64,000 bases of DNA from Chamaea fasciata (Eukaryota > Chordata > Aves > Passeriformes > Sylviidae). Below, in pieces: positions 50,431 through 63,705 of this stretch. The stretch lies in the NCBI GenBank assembly GCA_029207755.1, contig JARCOQ010000007.1:38521656-38585655 (forward strand), read 5' to 3'. The number at the start of each line of letters is the position of its first letter. The first letter of the stretch is position 1. Under the pieces are notes generated by a model. It saw only the letters and a list, made by a program, of their open reading frames with translations. It had not been told where the DNA came from and searched no databases. The position numbers and the translations under genes were made by a program.

Positions 50431-52095
50431 TCCTCAATAAACAAACAAAAAGCCCTGTTAACAGTCCAGCTGTGAATTATGTCCATTTCCATCACTGATC
50501 ACTGGAATGTACCCAAATTTAATTATCTTTGCCTTTTTGGAAAAAGAGTAATCCCCAGACTTCAAAAAAGACTCCTATTTTTATTTTTGAAACATCTTCC
50601 TCCTCACACATCCAGCACTCTTTCTTGTCCTGTTGTCCATTAAGACTTGCATGTCTTAAAAATTTCCTCTTCCCATCTTCCTTAAATAATACTCTTCTAG
50701 CAGCCTAAACAGTGTGCGACAAAACAGCATACTGTCACTACAACAAACAAAACCCCTTTCCATCACATCAAAAAACAGTTTGGAAACTTACAGCATGACA
50801 GGACACACCAATATAATATTCAAGCTTGAAGAATATAAAATACATCCTGAAGAAATACAGGAAACATTTGATGAAAAAATACAGAAAGCAGTGATGTATG
50901 TCCTAAGCCAGATGCAGTAATTCATCCTGTTAAGAGTCAAAGAAAGAACATGGATAGTTGCTATATATTCTTAATCGATTTACCTTATCGTTTAGTGTGG
51001 ACCACATTTTTGCTAATGAAAACTCATTGCAGTGTCTAGATGCAGTTCATACTTCTGACAGAGCCCTCTGCATTTCAAAAGTCATAGCAGAGCCTTCTGC
51101 AAGGGAAGCTTTTCAGAGATGTGCTTCAAGGCAAGAGCTGGAAGGGTAATGCCAGAACAGTCCAGAAGGACAGGTAAATGCTTTCAGGGAAAGTGGTGAG
51201 CAGCAGGTCTAGTTGCAGAGAAAAATAAATGCATTGCATTGTTTTATGTTGTGGCCTGCTGAAGGACATGGTGCAGTGTGAAGAAACATTGTGTCAGAAA
51301 GAAATTCTGCATGTCCTCTATGAACCTGTATGAATTATATGTGATATCTTTGATTATTACATCTTCTGTGAAAACATTAATATATGTGATAAATACATGG
51401 CACTGTAGACATCTACTAAAGTGTACTAAAAAAGTAACATCTTCTACTGTGTCCAGCTTCTGCAAGCAAAGAGTATAGAATCTGGGCTGATTACAGTCAC
51501 CCCTGCACTTTAAGAAGCCTATCTCCTCAACACAGCAACAATGCTCTTAGCCCAACTACTTCAGCAACTATATTAAAATGAGCTATGGTGCAATAACTAT
51601 GTGTCTATACTACATCCTGTAAAAGCATTAATAACCATAGATTCACATTTCTTTTAGAAGAATAAGGGTGAGAAATTGACTCTAACAAATGAGAAAAATA
51701 TGTAGCTCACATGTAAGTAAATTCTGAGCTTCTTTTTTGAAAACAAGAGTAAATTATGCAATGAACTAATTCATGCAAGAATAGACAAAGAATGCTAATA
51801 GAATTTATTCATTAAAAAATTACAAAACTCTTTTACAACTTTTCCACTCTCAATAAATAATTTTAAATACAATGATGGAGATGTTCCTAGTAGTATGTGG
51901 CTTTCATAAATATTTTGAACACTCTTCTTTTCCTCTCAAACTATTATGGCCAAACAAAATCTAGTTTCTCAGAAGGCCAGATTAAAACCTTTTGATGGCA
52001 GAAATTTGGCATATGTGATACCAGCTGTGCTTCATTCAAGTCCTCAGCCAGCTTGGGAACTTGTATTATTTTCATTATTCCTCTACAACTACTGT
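50431..52095. other. noncoding stretch, no gene seen
   Basis: Begins with a short A-rich AATAAACAAACAAAAAG stretch beside the CR1. The rest is unique sequence; frames are 73 codons or shorter. Confidence 0.6.
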
Positions 52096-52297
52096 AAAAA
52101 TACAAACAAAGAAACAAAAAGTTACAACCCCACCTAGCCCCCTCCACCCCCTTCAAAATCCCCAATCAAACCACTACCACCACCTACAAAAAAACAAAAA
52201 CAAACAAAAAAAACCCACAAAAACAAACCCTAAAAACAAAAAAAACCCAAACCCAACACAAACAAACAAAGCCCAAACAAACCCCAACAAAACAAAT
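52096..52297 (+). repeat. 200-bp A/C-rich strand-asymmetric tract
   Basis: On the plus strand almost every base is A or C, with only one G between 52141 and 52297. Units resemble AAAC, AAACCC and CCACC rather than a fixed repeat. The minus strand is therefore a G/T-rich strand with several GGG runs. A 90-codon frame reading Lys, Asn, Thr, Pro and Gln here is low-complexity translation, not a gene. Confidence 0.9.
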
Positions 52298-53932
52298 TCA
52301 AGGTTCCTAGTGCCAAATAGTCAACAGACATAAGAAAAAGACAGAACAAAGGAATTCACAGTTCTACTAAATGAAAGTGACTTCCCATGGTTTGGCTCAC
52401 CTGAAATGTTAGTATGGGTGTTTTACCACAGAGATAAAAAGAAATAGAAATAGGTCAGTAATGGAGTGCAGGAGATGCTTTGATTGAAAGGTTCTGCTGC
52501 TGCATGCAGGTTGGTGAATAGCTGACTTCAGAGAACATAATTGAATTTAAAAAATTAAAGAAAGTAGAAAGCAGTTTGCACACAGAACACAATTGTCCTG
52601 AGATGCAGATTTCAGGCATTTACAAGTTCTAGGAACACTAATGGGGCAATTACATGAATGGAAAGAAAAGAAAATATCAATTTCCCCTGTCCTGCATTCT
52701 GCATTCTCACTGATGCAGAAATACACAGCCTCATGCATGAAGCAATACTGATAGCAGTCAATAGTCATTCATCTGTGAGCTGTTTAATAGAACCAGGACT
52801 GCACGAACTCCAAACTGATTTAGGTCTTAGACACCTTTGGTCCAGACAGAGCCTTAACCCAGACAAGAGGCACCACTGCACACTTCGGTCTCCTCTTTAG
52901 GCTAAGTGGCTTGACTTTCACTGTCGTGGTCACCAAAATTTTCTTCCATTACTCTATTAAGCTGTCAGAGTACATTCTTATGGCTTCATTTACCTGTTTT
53001 CTGTGATAAAAATGTAGTATTGCCCTCAAAAAAGCAGAGGAATTTTAAAAAGCTGGCAATACATAGAGGAAACATTATTCAAACTGCCGGTTCACGTAAG
53101 GAAGTTCCTCTGAACTAACACAGATGTCTGTGAACCAATGAGCAGACTCACTTTGCAGTCAGAGAAACAAGCACTGTTTTGCATGGTTTGACTTACCCTA
53201 AGAAAGGCTGCTAAAGCAGGTCAGATGACAAGGATCTTACTGAGCCATGATCACACCTAAGGACTCCTAAGAGCTATTGAGAGAGTCCAGAACAACAAAC
53301 ACAAATATGGCCATCTAAAACAACCTGAGAGGTATTTGCTTGTGTGTTGCATACGGTATTTGCACCTGTATATATGATCTTGGAATACCACATGGATGCT
53401 TCCTTCTCTGTCATTTAGGAATGAAAAGAAATCTACATGCATGAAAATTTTGCAAAGGCTAAAACTGTTTCATTTCATTCAGTATATTCAAATCTCAGAT
53501 CTAAAAATCTGTAAGAGAATAGGAGTACAGTTTCTGACACTGCAGTCTAATCAAGCAGATAAATAAATATGTTGAAGTCAATGTATTTCTCACATAATCA
53601 ACCACTCAAAACCAGAAATTACTGCAATTTGTGTACCTGCCTGCTCACCACAAAACTTAAACTGGAATTGCAAAAATTATCTAAAATTTCTTTTTCTCCC
53701 CCTCTCAGGCTGAGGAACTTAGAGTTGTAAAATGGGAATTCACTTGGTGTGAAGTGTGATAATATAGGGTGACAAACACCAGTACTGCTTAATTCTTTTG
53801 TCATCCTCAACATCCAGTCTTCTCAGGACTCACTAACTGAGAAATGACAATATTGTCATGTAGGACATGGTTTTAAAATTAAGACTGGCTACTAATTGCA
53901 TATAATTCAATTAAGTCTCCCTTTAATGCCCC
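52298..53932. other. noncoding stretch, nothing recognised
   Basis: Unique AT-rich sequence; open frames of 60-80 codons on both strands overlap one another and show no motif. Confidence 0.6.
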
Positions 53933-53948
53933 TTTTTTTTTTTTTTTT
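53933..53948 (+). repeat. poly(T) run, 16 nt
   Basis: Uninterrupted T16 directly after CCCC. Confidence 0.9.
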
Positions 53949-55084
53949 GATACACATACCCCCAAACACAAGATTGCTCCTTGGAAACACTTTGTTTTAT
54001 CTACCTGGCAAATCTTTCACAAGTCCTTTGTTCAGCGGTCTCCTCTTAATAGAATCCCATAAAAGATTTAATGCACAATATCTTTATGAGTACCTTTACA
54101 ATCACAAATATAGATTGATTTGTTTATTAAAGCCTGTGAGCATTTACTGTAAGCAAACAATGAGCCAGACACCCAGAACAACTGTTTCACTCAGTTGAGT
54201 GTTTTAGAACAATTTCTTGATTTAACACTACTTTTTACAGCAACAAAAGAAAATCATATTCTTTTGAAGAACTTGCAAAAGATTACTCTAATTTTTGCAT
54301 TCTGTAAACAGGCAATATTTAATCTGTTTAAAATTAAACTCTGAAGATCAATCAGATAGGCTTTTGAAGGGCTCAGACACAGCAAGTAGTTTAGCGTTGT
54401 ATTTGCAAGAGATACAGCCAGTTATTTAGCCACACAGATATCATTTAGTCCATAACTTAAACAAGCACAGATAAGCTTTTTTATAAAAAGATGCTATCAG
54501 CAAAACAAACACAGTATTTTGTATTACTTCAAAGCTTATTTATAATGTGTTTAGAAATATTCAGTGGAAACAGGAAAATAATGTCTTGATTTTCTAAACT
54601 TTACAACATCTGCTTTTACTTACATGAAGCATTGTAAAGTTCTCCAGATTTCAAATGAGTAGCTTTTCTTTTGTCTGGCCTCAAATTTGAAAGTGTTCAC
54701 ATTATTTTTTTTTTCCCTACTCAACTTTCCATTTTTCACTTAAGAAAATTCAGTCATATATCTCTGCAGCCTTCTAACAGTGGCAAATAATAGAATAACT
54801 TAACATTTTCAATAAGCACATTAGAAACCTGATAGAAATTGCCCTTCCTCAAAAGACTAGAATTCCTACATCTTTATAACTTTCCAATATACATATGTAA
54901 CTAACTCTTTTTAACCAGATATCATGCTGTTTATTTATACTACTGTCTCACAGCTAGGAATAAACTGCAGAAAGCACTCTTTCCAACACATGCCGTTCTT
55001 TTCAATGACTTGGCCTGTGGGAGTGACTAGAACCTTGGACAAGCAAAGGGCTTCTCTCCTGCGAATCCTTTCTTATAAATAGAA
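53949..55084. other. AT-rich noncoding stretch, nothing recognised
   Basis: A short T run near 54704-54713 is the only simple repeat. No open frame above 100 codons. Confidence 0.6.
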
Positions 55085-55530
55085 AAGGTGTTAATCCAGC
55101 CAATAACAGGTAACAAATGCATCTTAATCAGTTCTATTGGCTTATCATGACCTGTTTGAAGATGCACTATTGTATATAGCTTTATTTATTCTCCTTCACT
55201 ATGTAAAATTAAAGCTGTTGGGGATTTAGTGAGAAGCGATACCCAAAGCCTTTAAGCGTGTTATCATATACTATTTGATTAATACACAGCAACATCATAA
55301 ATAACTTCCTCTACCTGCTGAGAGGTAGACAAGCTACTTCTGCTCATGACTTACTTTGGCTGCACCTAGCTTAATAAGGCGGGTGCCTAATGCAGAGCAT
55401 TTTATGTGACTGTGTAATCCTGATCACCAGGATCCAACTGATCAATTATTGTATAGTCTGCCTCCCATCTGGCCTCATAATCAGGTTTCCTTCCCATCAA
55501 TCAATAGCACCTGGGGGGACAGGAAAGAAG
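55085..55530. promoter_or_regulatory. best candidate conserved noncoding element
   Basis: About 450 bp without simple repeats, with a high density of recognisable binding-site types: TAATCC (OTX/PITX class) at 55092-55097 and 55415-55420, three 6-bp palindromes TGATCA, GGATCC and TGATCA at 55421, 55430 and 55439, ATCAATTATT at 55441, CATCAATCAATAG (PBX/HOX-like) around 55495, and the E-box CACCTG at 55508-55513. This texture is typical of vertebrate developmental enhancers. Conservation and activity are not shown. Confidence 0.35.
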
Positions 55531-55864
55531 AGCTGGTAGAAGTCTGGGTCTCAGCCCACTGATGGTATACATGGGTGCAGGAGAGGCAGAAGGCTTAGTT
55601 TGTTCCTTGAGTTTTGCTGCAACATGAGATGAGTTCAGCTTTGGGCATGCCCAGATCTTCAAGGTTCTTCAGGTCTACCAGTTTATACGTAGCTTCTGTG
55701 TGCCTGATATGCAAAGCCAGCGAAGACAGAAAGATTTTCTGCAGAGTTCTTAAAAAAAACCCAAAACAACAAAGCATGTTTGCTCTGACTGTAAACAGCT
55801 AAACAGCACTGATGCTTCTTTTCTCATTCCATAACAACAAAGGCTCAGTTTTAATTACAATTTT
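55531..55864. other. noncoding stretch with opposed short frames
   Basis: Frames of about 60 codons exist on both strands between 55595 and 55802 and are mutually overlapping chance frames. An A-then-C tract lies at about 55752-55770. Confidence 0.55.
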
Positions 55865-55906
55865 CCTTTTAAAAATTTTCATTCTCCTCTTAAAAATTTT
55901 CAATTT
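55865..55906 (+). repeat. imperfect 21-bp tandem duplication
   Basis: CCTTTTAAAAATTTTCATTCT is repeated as a near-identical 21-mer at 55886-55906 (CTCTT for CTTTT and AATTT for ATTCT). Confidence 0.8.
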
Positions 55907-57997
55907 TTCATACCTACATCTGGAACAGCCATGGGGTTTGCCAGTGGTAGCATGGTACATGCAGAAATGTAGACTTTAGCATAATTCCTTACAGCAGAGT
56001 GTGGAATTAGCCATCTCAGATCTGGCCATCTCAGGCTGAATTAATGTATAATAAGTGATTTCATATCAAATTAAAATCCACACCCCAAATTCTCTTTTTC
56101 ACACAGTACTTAAAGGTTTACTTACACTGGATTCCTTTAATCTCAACCAAATCTATGACATATTTGGACCATATTTAAACCCACTTTTGGCAAAAAATGT
56201 TTTGCAGTTTTATTTTTCAAGTACCTGCCAACCAGTAGTTTCTTTAGCAACATTTGTGCAAAATTCTAGGCAGAATTTTCACACGTGTATGTACCAATGG
56301 GTAGGTTTAATATTTTTGGTGCATGGTTTACCAAATTACCATGGTAGCTGTTTACCTGAACACAAAAGATTTTAAAGTGAAACTCCCTCACATGGGATCC
56401 CTATGATTTGAGACCTAAACCCCCACAGCAATTTACAGTCAGATCCTCAAGAAGGATTTTAGAGGGCTGCTGCCATTTGTTACCTTAAGTGATTGTCATG
56501 GGAATCTCTGATCTCTGCAAAGGAAGATATAGAAAACAAAATTAAAAACTTAGATTCTCAGAAATATTTCATACTTTCTGTCCAAGACATCTTAACAACA
56601 CACACTAGAATCTAGAGTTTGGTATGTTACAGACTATGTAAGAAGATGAGGTCTGTTTCTCTGTCTCCTCTACATGTGATGTTTTAAGATCTTCTATTGT
56701 CCACCTATCCACAGACTTTGGTTCTCTAAGCTGTGGTGCCACAGGGGATTTTAATCTTCTTGTAACTTAAAAAAAAAAATCCTTTGCTATCTTTTTCAGG
56801 GTGTCAAAATACTCAACAAAAACTTCTTAAGGCAGAGAAAACTGCTTTTTAACTGAAATAGGCATCTTCCACTTTCTATACTGTAGGTGTTGCCAGGAAC
56901 AGCAATGATTCTCCAGATTTAACTGACACACAGCATACCACTTAGCCAAGACAGTACTGACTTTTAAAAACTCACCCCCCTTTGATAGTATTAATCAGCC
57001 TTCTTCTTTCTCAAATAAATTACAGGTGTGGACTTTCACAGGCAGGAATATAACTCAGAAGGCTTAAGGAATGGAGATAATATATGTTTCATGAAGTTCT
57101 AAGCTTAAGTGAGACTAATGGGCACAGCTCAAAAGTGTTAATGCTCCAGTGTATGATGAGGCCTCCTTGTGCCATACATTTCTGGGGGGCATGGCACCAG
57201 GAGCTGCCATTAAAGATTTCTGGATCACAACCTCAGATGCTCACTGCCAAAAGCATAGCTCCATTTTTCATCACCTGCCCACATGAGACACTCTCTGCAT
57301 TGGTCCATGCAGAGAGGAGTGGAAAAGGTGGGAGCTGAAGAAAATTTTGCATCCAGCAGAACAGTGTACACAGAAGTAGATGCTAAGAGATGGTGGGTAA
57401 AGAGTAAGATGTAGAGCACAATTTAACTCAGCTTTAAACAAAATTTGACTTCATTAAAGGCTGGAATGATCAACCATAAGAAACTTCTCTACCAGAAAAA
57501 TTGTGGAATATACCTTTTAAAAACCCCACAATCTTTGTGACTGACCTTAAAAAATGCTTTATGGTAGAAACAAACCAGCTTTTCTATGGTATGACCCTCC
57601 TAAAACTTTCTTTCTCTCTCAGCTGTACCCAATGTCCCATTCTAACTGGCTGTACATATGCTAGAGACAGCATAGAAGAGCAGCTTAACTAGCAAGAGAA
57701 GACAAAGTCCAATTTGCAGTCCTCTGCATTTCTTATTAGACAAGCCTCCATAGTCAAATAAGCCAGGTAAAAGTATGTGAACAAACTATGTAGTCTCCAT
57801 CATTTGTTTGTTCATTGTAAGAATAAGGATGCCTGATCACTACTGCCACCAACTACTTGTGGCTGCTTGAGTTCAAGAATTAATCACCTGATCATTCTTT
57901 CAGTGAAAATAAAATTTCCTGGATAGCAACAACACTTTGATTTTGTGTTACTCAAATTATTTGTTGGTAAAAATCAAAGCTCAGTTTTTACTCAGAA
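55907..57997. other. noncoding stretch, no gene seen
   Basis: A 106-codon plus frame (56055-56375) and an 84-codon plus frame (57084-57338) show no recognisable domain. No transposon was identified. Confidence 0.6.
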
Positions 57998-58035
57998 CAA
58001 GCATGGAATAAGCAACTGATTGCTTTCCATGCTTG
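57998..58035. ncRNA. hairpin with 16 paired bases and 4-nt loop (possible small RNA or chance)
   Basis: CAAGCATGGA (57998-58007) pairs with 58026-58035, and AAGCAA (58010-58015) pairs with TTGCTT (58020-58025). There is a 2-nt bulge (AT) and a CTGA loop. Total length is 38 nt, too short for a typical microRNA precursor. No flanking promoter or known RNA family was seen. Confidence 0.25.
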
Positions 58036-61000
58036 CATTTGATGTTTCTATAAACCTTGCTTATCTTATACTGGTATCACAACCACAGAAACATTAATAA
58101 TTCACACTCAGGTCTGTATTTGGGGCTTCTCTCAGGCTTAACTCCAAAGCTTAAATCATGAGTAAACATTCTTCTGACAAATCCGTTGATCCCTGTTCCC
58201 TACCCCCTGCTAGACAAGAGTAAAAACAGAATTTTTAAAATTAAATAAATAAAATATTTGGTCACTTTGTTTCATTTTTGTCTGGCATTGATATCTTGTG
58301 GGTACTATATCAAGCCATGAAAAATAAATAAAAGAGCTGAACTTTTCAAACGCTGCCAATGAACTTTTTTCCAGTTCATTGAGGTTAATAGGCCTTTTAA
58401 TTTACAAATTCATAAGAATAAGATTATATTTGGTTAATAGATTCTTTATTATACTTGTTGAAATCTTACTGCCAGAAATAGAAATTAGTTCCTCATGACA
58501 TAAAAGGTCAAGATTCGTTGTAATTAACAGAAAAGTCCCACACTTCAGACAGCTACAGCTAATTACAGCAACTAGAATGTAGAAGCCAAAGAGTTGTGAG
58601 TTTGTAAACCCCTGAACAAATGCTTGGACTTCAGCATGTCAGGTGGTCCAGAGAATTCATTCATGCAAAACCATGCACAAGTAATATACAAGACTGGGAA
58701 CAAGTAAATCCATCATTTCATTTTGGGATCAATGCAAATAAATTTCAGATCCTTCACAAATATCTTGCACTTCAGAAAAGATAGATTCATGTCCTGTTAC
58801 CTTGTCAATTGTCTACTTCAAATCTTCAGATCCAAGATACATAGAATTAGAGTCAATATAATTTTTTATTCAACATTTACTATGCCTTGTAAGAAATGTG
58901 TTCCACATGCATCAAGTGAAAACAGGAAAACATGTCAGGAATCTGAAAAAAAAATTTGCCTTTTTCTTCTTGGATGGCAAGCACAAGATCTGCAATGCCT
59001 TATTAAAACATCAAGGCAGTAAACAATGAAAACGTGAAAAAAGTAGGAAGTTTTCCATTAAATTCTCTTCTTGCGACGTGAACTCAGAGGAAGAATTTAA
59101 CCTGCTGAACATCCCGATTATTTCCTCATGCTCAGAGAAGCATTATTTAGTGCAGCAAGCTGTAGCTCTTTGCACAGCTACTTGTAAAGAAAATGTTTTA
59201 TTAAGGGAATGTTCAAAGTGACAGGGTCAGTATGCACAACTTCCATTCCTTCTGTACGCATCTCTAAACGTCAAATCAAAACATGGCAATGCCATGAAAT
59301 ACATTGGTAACCATAGTTTTATTGTAACTGCCTTATAAATCACGTTATAGCTAATTAATCCAATTAACAGCCCTATGTCCCAGATACATTACAGGAACAA
59401 AACAAATCAAACCAGCCTTGAAGAAACCACTAATATGTCTCAGACACCAGTTTTGGATTTGTTGAGCATTCATTGAATATCGACCTGCTGTGAAAATATT
59501 ACTATACCTGCTGCTTTTATGGGACTGGATTTTACTTGCCTTTTTTCCCCTTAAAAAAAATATTTAGGAACACAGAAGTCAATGCTATAAACCAAAGATA
59601 TTTTGCTAGCAGCTTAGCATTTCAAAGATAAGTAATTAAGCTGAAACTCTTATAAGTTTTAAGATTCACAGGTTAAAAATTTAGTATTTTTCTGCTATGT
59701 ATCTTTTTCATCTGTCCAAATTAAAACACTGGTATACAAATAAAACCACACTAAGTCCCTTGAAACTTGGGCTGAAAAGTATCACATTTTCAGAAGGTAA
59801 ATAAAGAGAATGTTGAAGCAGAGCAGAGTTTCTAATGAGTTAATGTAAAAAAACCTCATGCAAAAGCAATCCGCATCAAAGCTAGCAGGCAATACCCTGA
59901 CAGTCATCCATCAAACCAAAAGTCCCCTTAATAAATGCCAATTATAGGGCAAATATGCACAAACGCGGATAGCATAAGCCATGGGATCATTTCCTTCCAA
60001 GAAAATTAGTGACCAACAAAACACCCATGCAGCCTGCCCTACAGCAACACTCACTCCTGACCGGAATACTAACTACTATTATTACTTCACTCCTTTTTAC
60101 TTTATTTTGTACTTTTGTAAGAATTCAGAACCACACAGAATTTTGTTTGGGGTTATACAAATTCCTTTGCAATTTGTATAGAAGTCTAACATAACTTTTT
60201 AAAAGCCATGACATGCCTATAATGTATACAGAGTCTCTGACTTCCGCCGTAAGCGAGCCTTTTTCCTAACTTAATCATACTCAAATTTCACCCCTTTTAA
60301 AGATCCTGATTCAAAAATGTTCACTCATTCTCCACAGTCCACAAATTTATACCATCTCTTCCTGTGGTATTATATGTGCATAAATTAAAAAAGAATGGTC
60401 TTGTATAAGGACTGAAAACAGAACATTCCAAGTCCCCATCCTCCAAATCTAACTTCAATTTATCAAGGAAATGTTTGATACAAAATACACATTCTTATAA
60501 AATTATTGTTTTGTGTATGGGTAGGATGTTTCAAATTTGAGCAGAATTACGTTACCCAAACGTAAAAACAACGAGTTGTACAGCATGCTGAAGTCAAACA
60601 ATAATAAAAGCTTCTCTGCTGTTACATTTGTATTGCCTCTGATTCATTTTATCTCCTTTTGCTAACACCTTCTGCATATCACACCTGACCATTATTCTTA
60701 GTCCCCTAAAAGCAGATTTTTTAGACTTACTGTATGTGATATACAGTAAACAGAAAAGTAGCATGTTTTGTCATATGGAGTGTCAGAGGTAACAGCTGAG
60801 AATTCAGATAAAAACATTATGCTAATGAGACAAAAAAGCTTTGAAAGAAACATTTAATACCAGTATCACGTCAGAGAGAATTATTTTTTCACCTAAAATG
60901 ACTCACATTGCTATATTCATAGAAACAGACTACAAAATGCTACATTAGTCTAGTCTGATGTCTTAGCTAATTGACCTCTAAAGTGACATCTTCCATCACA

Positions 61001-62487
61001 CAGACTAACCCGTGCTATATTAATTTATTTCTATCTTACCTAAAATTATGATGAATGGTTTGAGCTCTATTCAATTATTGAAAATGTGCAAAGAAACAGA
61101 AACAATGAAACTGGCAAAGTGCTCTGCATTCTTAGGAACAATTTAGGCTAATTAGCATCAACTTCTCCCCCATTCATCATACCCCTTTAGAAATATAAAC
61201 AAACTGTCAGCTCTAACCTAACAAACAGATCACTGAGCTACTTAACACAAATTATTCTTACATGAAAAGCTCCTTCTCAGGCAATATTCTCCTCTAGGGC
61301 ATCTGGGAAGTTGAGCTATTAAAATTGAAGACATATGTTTCAGTCAAATTTAACTCCCAGATTGTACTGATCGCTGTTGTGACAGTTTTCCGTCAGCATG
61401 CTGCTGCTGGCAAAGTACTACGTATTTTAAACAAAGCAATGCAACAATAGACTTCAATGATGCATGTTCATTTAGTATAATATCAATACCCTCCAATTAG
61501 CACCCTACACCTAGGAAAGAAGCTACTTAAAATTATTGCTTAGGTAGAACTTGAATCTCAGATTTCATTTGGGATTTCTTTTAGAATTACACGTTCAGTA
61601 TGTTCCTGCAAGCTTGCAGAAGGCACCAGCTATACCACTGTCAGCCATGACAATAGGTTAAATCAGGCTGCAAAGGTGATGCTCTGAAAAGGCCATAGAG
61701 GGAAGTGCTGCTGTCACTCCTGGGTTTTAACTCAAATTCCTTCACAGATGCCACAAACAAAAGGACAGCTCTAAGCTAAAGGAAAACAGGAAGGTTTCCA
61801 GAGCTGAATACTTCCTGAACACAGCAAGCCATGTGCTACTTTGGAAGCCAAAATGATAATAATATTTACTTCCTTTCCTTTCTCCAAAATGCAAAAGGAA
61901 CTATATTTGTCCAAACTCCATACATGACTAAAAGGCTTTTATGTTAAAACTAAGACTTTTTCATCAGTTCATTAAAATACTCATTATCTGGTAAAAGGAA
62001 AAAGTAAACACTGGCCTGGACTTTGTTGTCTCAGAGGCATTTGAGATTTTGTGCATATATAAGCATATGCCTTTTCCACTAAGAACTTCAAAACTGGGGA
62101 ATATCCTCCACTATTTTTGGGCACAAATATAATTTGGAAATTTCAGAGATATCAAAAATAATCAGTGTTGAGAAATTATTTCCTGAGTTGTTTTTCTTTT
62201 CAATCTATAAGAAAATTCCTACTTATTGCCTTGGTTCCCTTTAGACAGCAAAATACACAATAAGAATTTCATGAATTAAAGATTAAGAATTTCCCATCCT
62301 TTCTCCTTGGATTTTCTCTCATTTCTCTGCTTTGTTATTTCATTCTGGTTCTTAATTTGTCCTGCAAGAAGCACTTGTAGTACATGTCATACCTTGCCTT
62401 TTTTTTACCCCCTCTTTCTTCAGAAGTTAATGAAACCAAGCAGTAACCGCATGGTTGCCTGTTTGCACAGAAAGTTGTAGTCTGAAT
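58036..62487. other. AT-rich noncoding stretch, no gene seen
   Basis: Small CpG-bearing patches at about 59070, 60245 and 61385 interrupt otherwise featureless sequence. Frames stay below 100 codons. A short perfect inverted repeat, TACTGTAT with ATACAGTA, lies near 60729-60747. Confidence 0.6.
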
Positions 62488-62733
62488 TTAATTTTGTTTC
62501 ATCCTTAGGTGAGAGGAGGAAGAAGGATCATCTAACTTGCTGATTTCCTCACTGTTAGTTGCACATATATTTTCCCCTTGGATACAGAACTTCCAAGTAT
62601 ATGATATGGGTGGAGCCAGAAGGTCCTCAAGCACCTCTATGGTGATGCATTTCTTATCAGCAAGAGATACACTTTCTGAGTGAACAGCATGCAAGCATGT
62701 GTCTTCTTGCTTCTGAAGAAAAGGATCTTGCAT
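62488..62733 (-). other. 81-codon minus-strand frame, unassigned
   Basis: The frame from 62733 to 62488 is acidic and Ser-rich with coding-like composition (E-V-L-E-D-L-L-A-P-P near its middle). The frame is open a little upstream of its ATG. I see no good splice donor at its end and no known domain. It could be a chance frame or a decayed exon. Confidence 0.15.
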
Positions 62734-63705
62734 TATGACATGACAGCCACCTCGAAAAGCACTTTAAACATTAGTGCAGACCAGAAAGTCTGATGCTAGA
62801 AGTGTTACACAAACAGATTGGTGAGACTTGAAAGTGAGCACCTAATGAGTGGCTCTTGCCCACCTCCTCTGAAATGATCTCACAGCTATAGGCTTTATTG
62901 ACCAAGAGAAGTGGTGATGTAGTTCATGTTTCTCAAGAGATAATGAAGAGAGATTTTACAGCAGACATACTAAAAACCTGTTTCAGCCGTCATGAACATT
63001 AATTGATACTTCACAGTAAAAAATAAGATTTGAAGCAAGAAAAACTTGAGGTCTGAAGTAAAGAGATACAAGTCACACAGCACAGAAACAGTACTGAAAC
63101 CCATGACTGTAGATTAGACTGCTTGAAAGGTAGCTTCACATGTAAGAAGAAACCTGCATTTCTTCACACTAGAAGACAAAAAATGCCAGAGAAAAATCTG
63201 AAAGGTGACCTCACACAAACCAGGGAGAATTAAGGATTCAGGACAAGGGTAAATTCTGACAAGTCAAGAAAGATGGAGTCCTGCTTCAGCAACTTCATTA
63301 GGGACAGGATATTAAAAGGCTGGCTTAAGGTAAATCATTCTTATTCATTCTTCAGCTAACTAACAAAAGAAGTACTTCAATCTCATCAAATATATCAACC
63401 AAAGTAAATGTATATTAATGAAAACTGACCTCTAACTTACAACACTGAAGTACAATATTTTAGGATTGTACTTAGTTTCTATACCTTTCTGGTGGTGTTT
63501 GCAAAATCTACTTCAAGAAAACATGAATGACTCTGCTCTAGAAACAGGTCCATGAAATTAGATTCAAAAGGACAGAGCAGCCCTGAATACTTCTTGGGTA
63601 TTAGAGCAGGAACTGGAGGTACATAACAGACACAGCAAGGAGAATGTCTCTACAAAAGCCAGTAGTTTTCCCTCAGTTATGAAAAAGGATTTTCTTAGGT
63701 GGCTT
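62734..63705. other. noncoding stretch, nothing recognised
   Basis: Unique sequence up to the G18 run. The overlapping minus-strand frames across 63564-63957 are translations of the G/T tract (poly-Pro and Lys-Thr-Asn) and are not genes. Confidence 0.6.

Noticed and set aside
52061..52333. 90-codon Lys/Asn/Pro/Thr-rich frame
   Set aside because: Translation of the A/C low-complexity tract.
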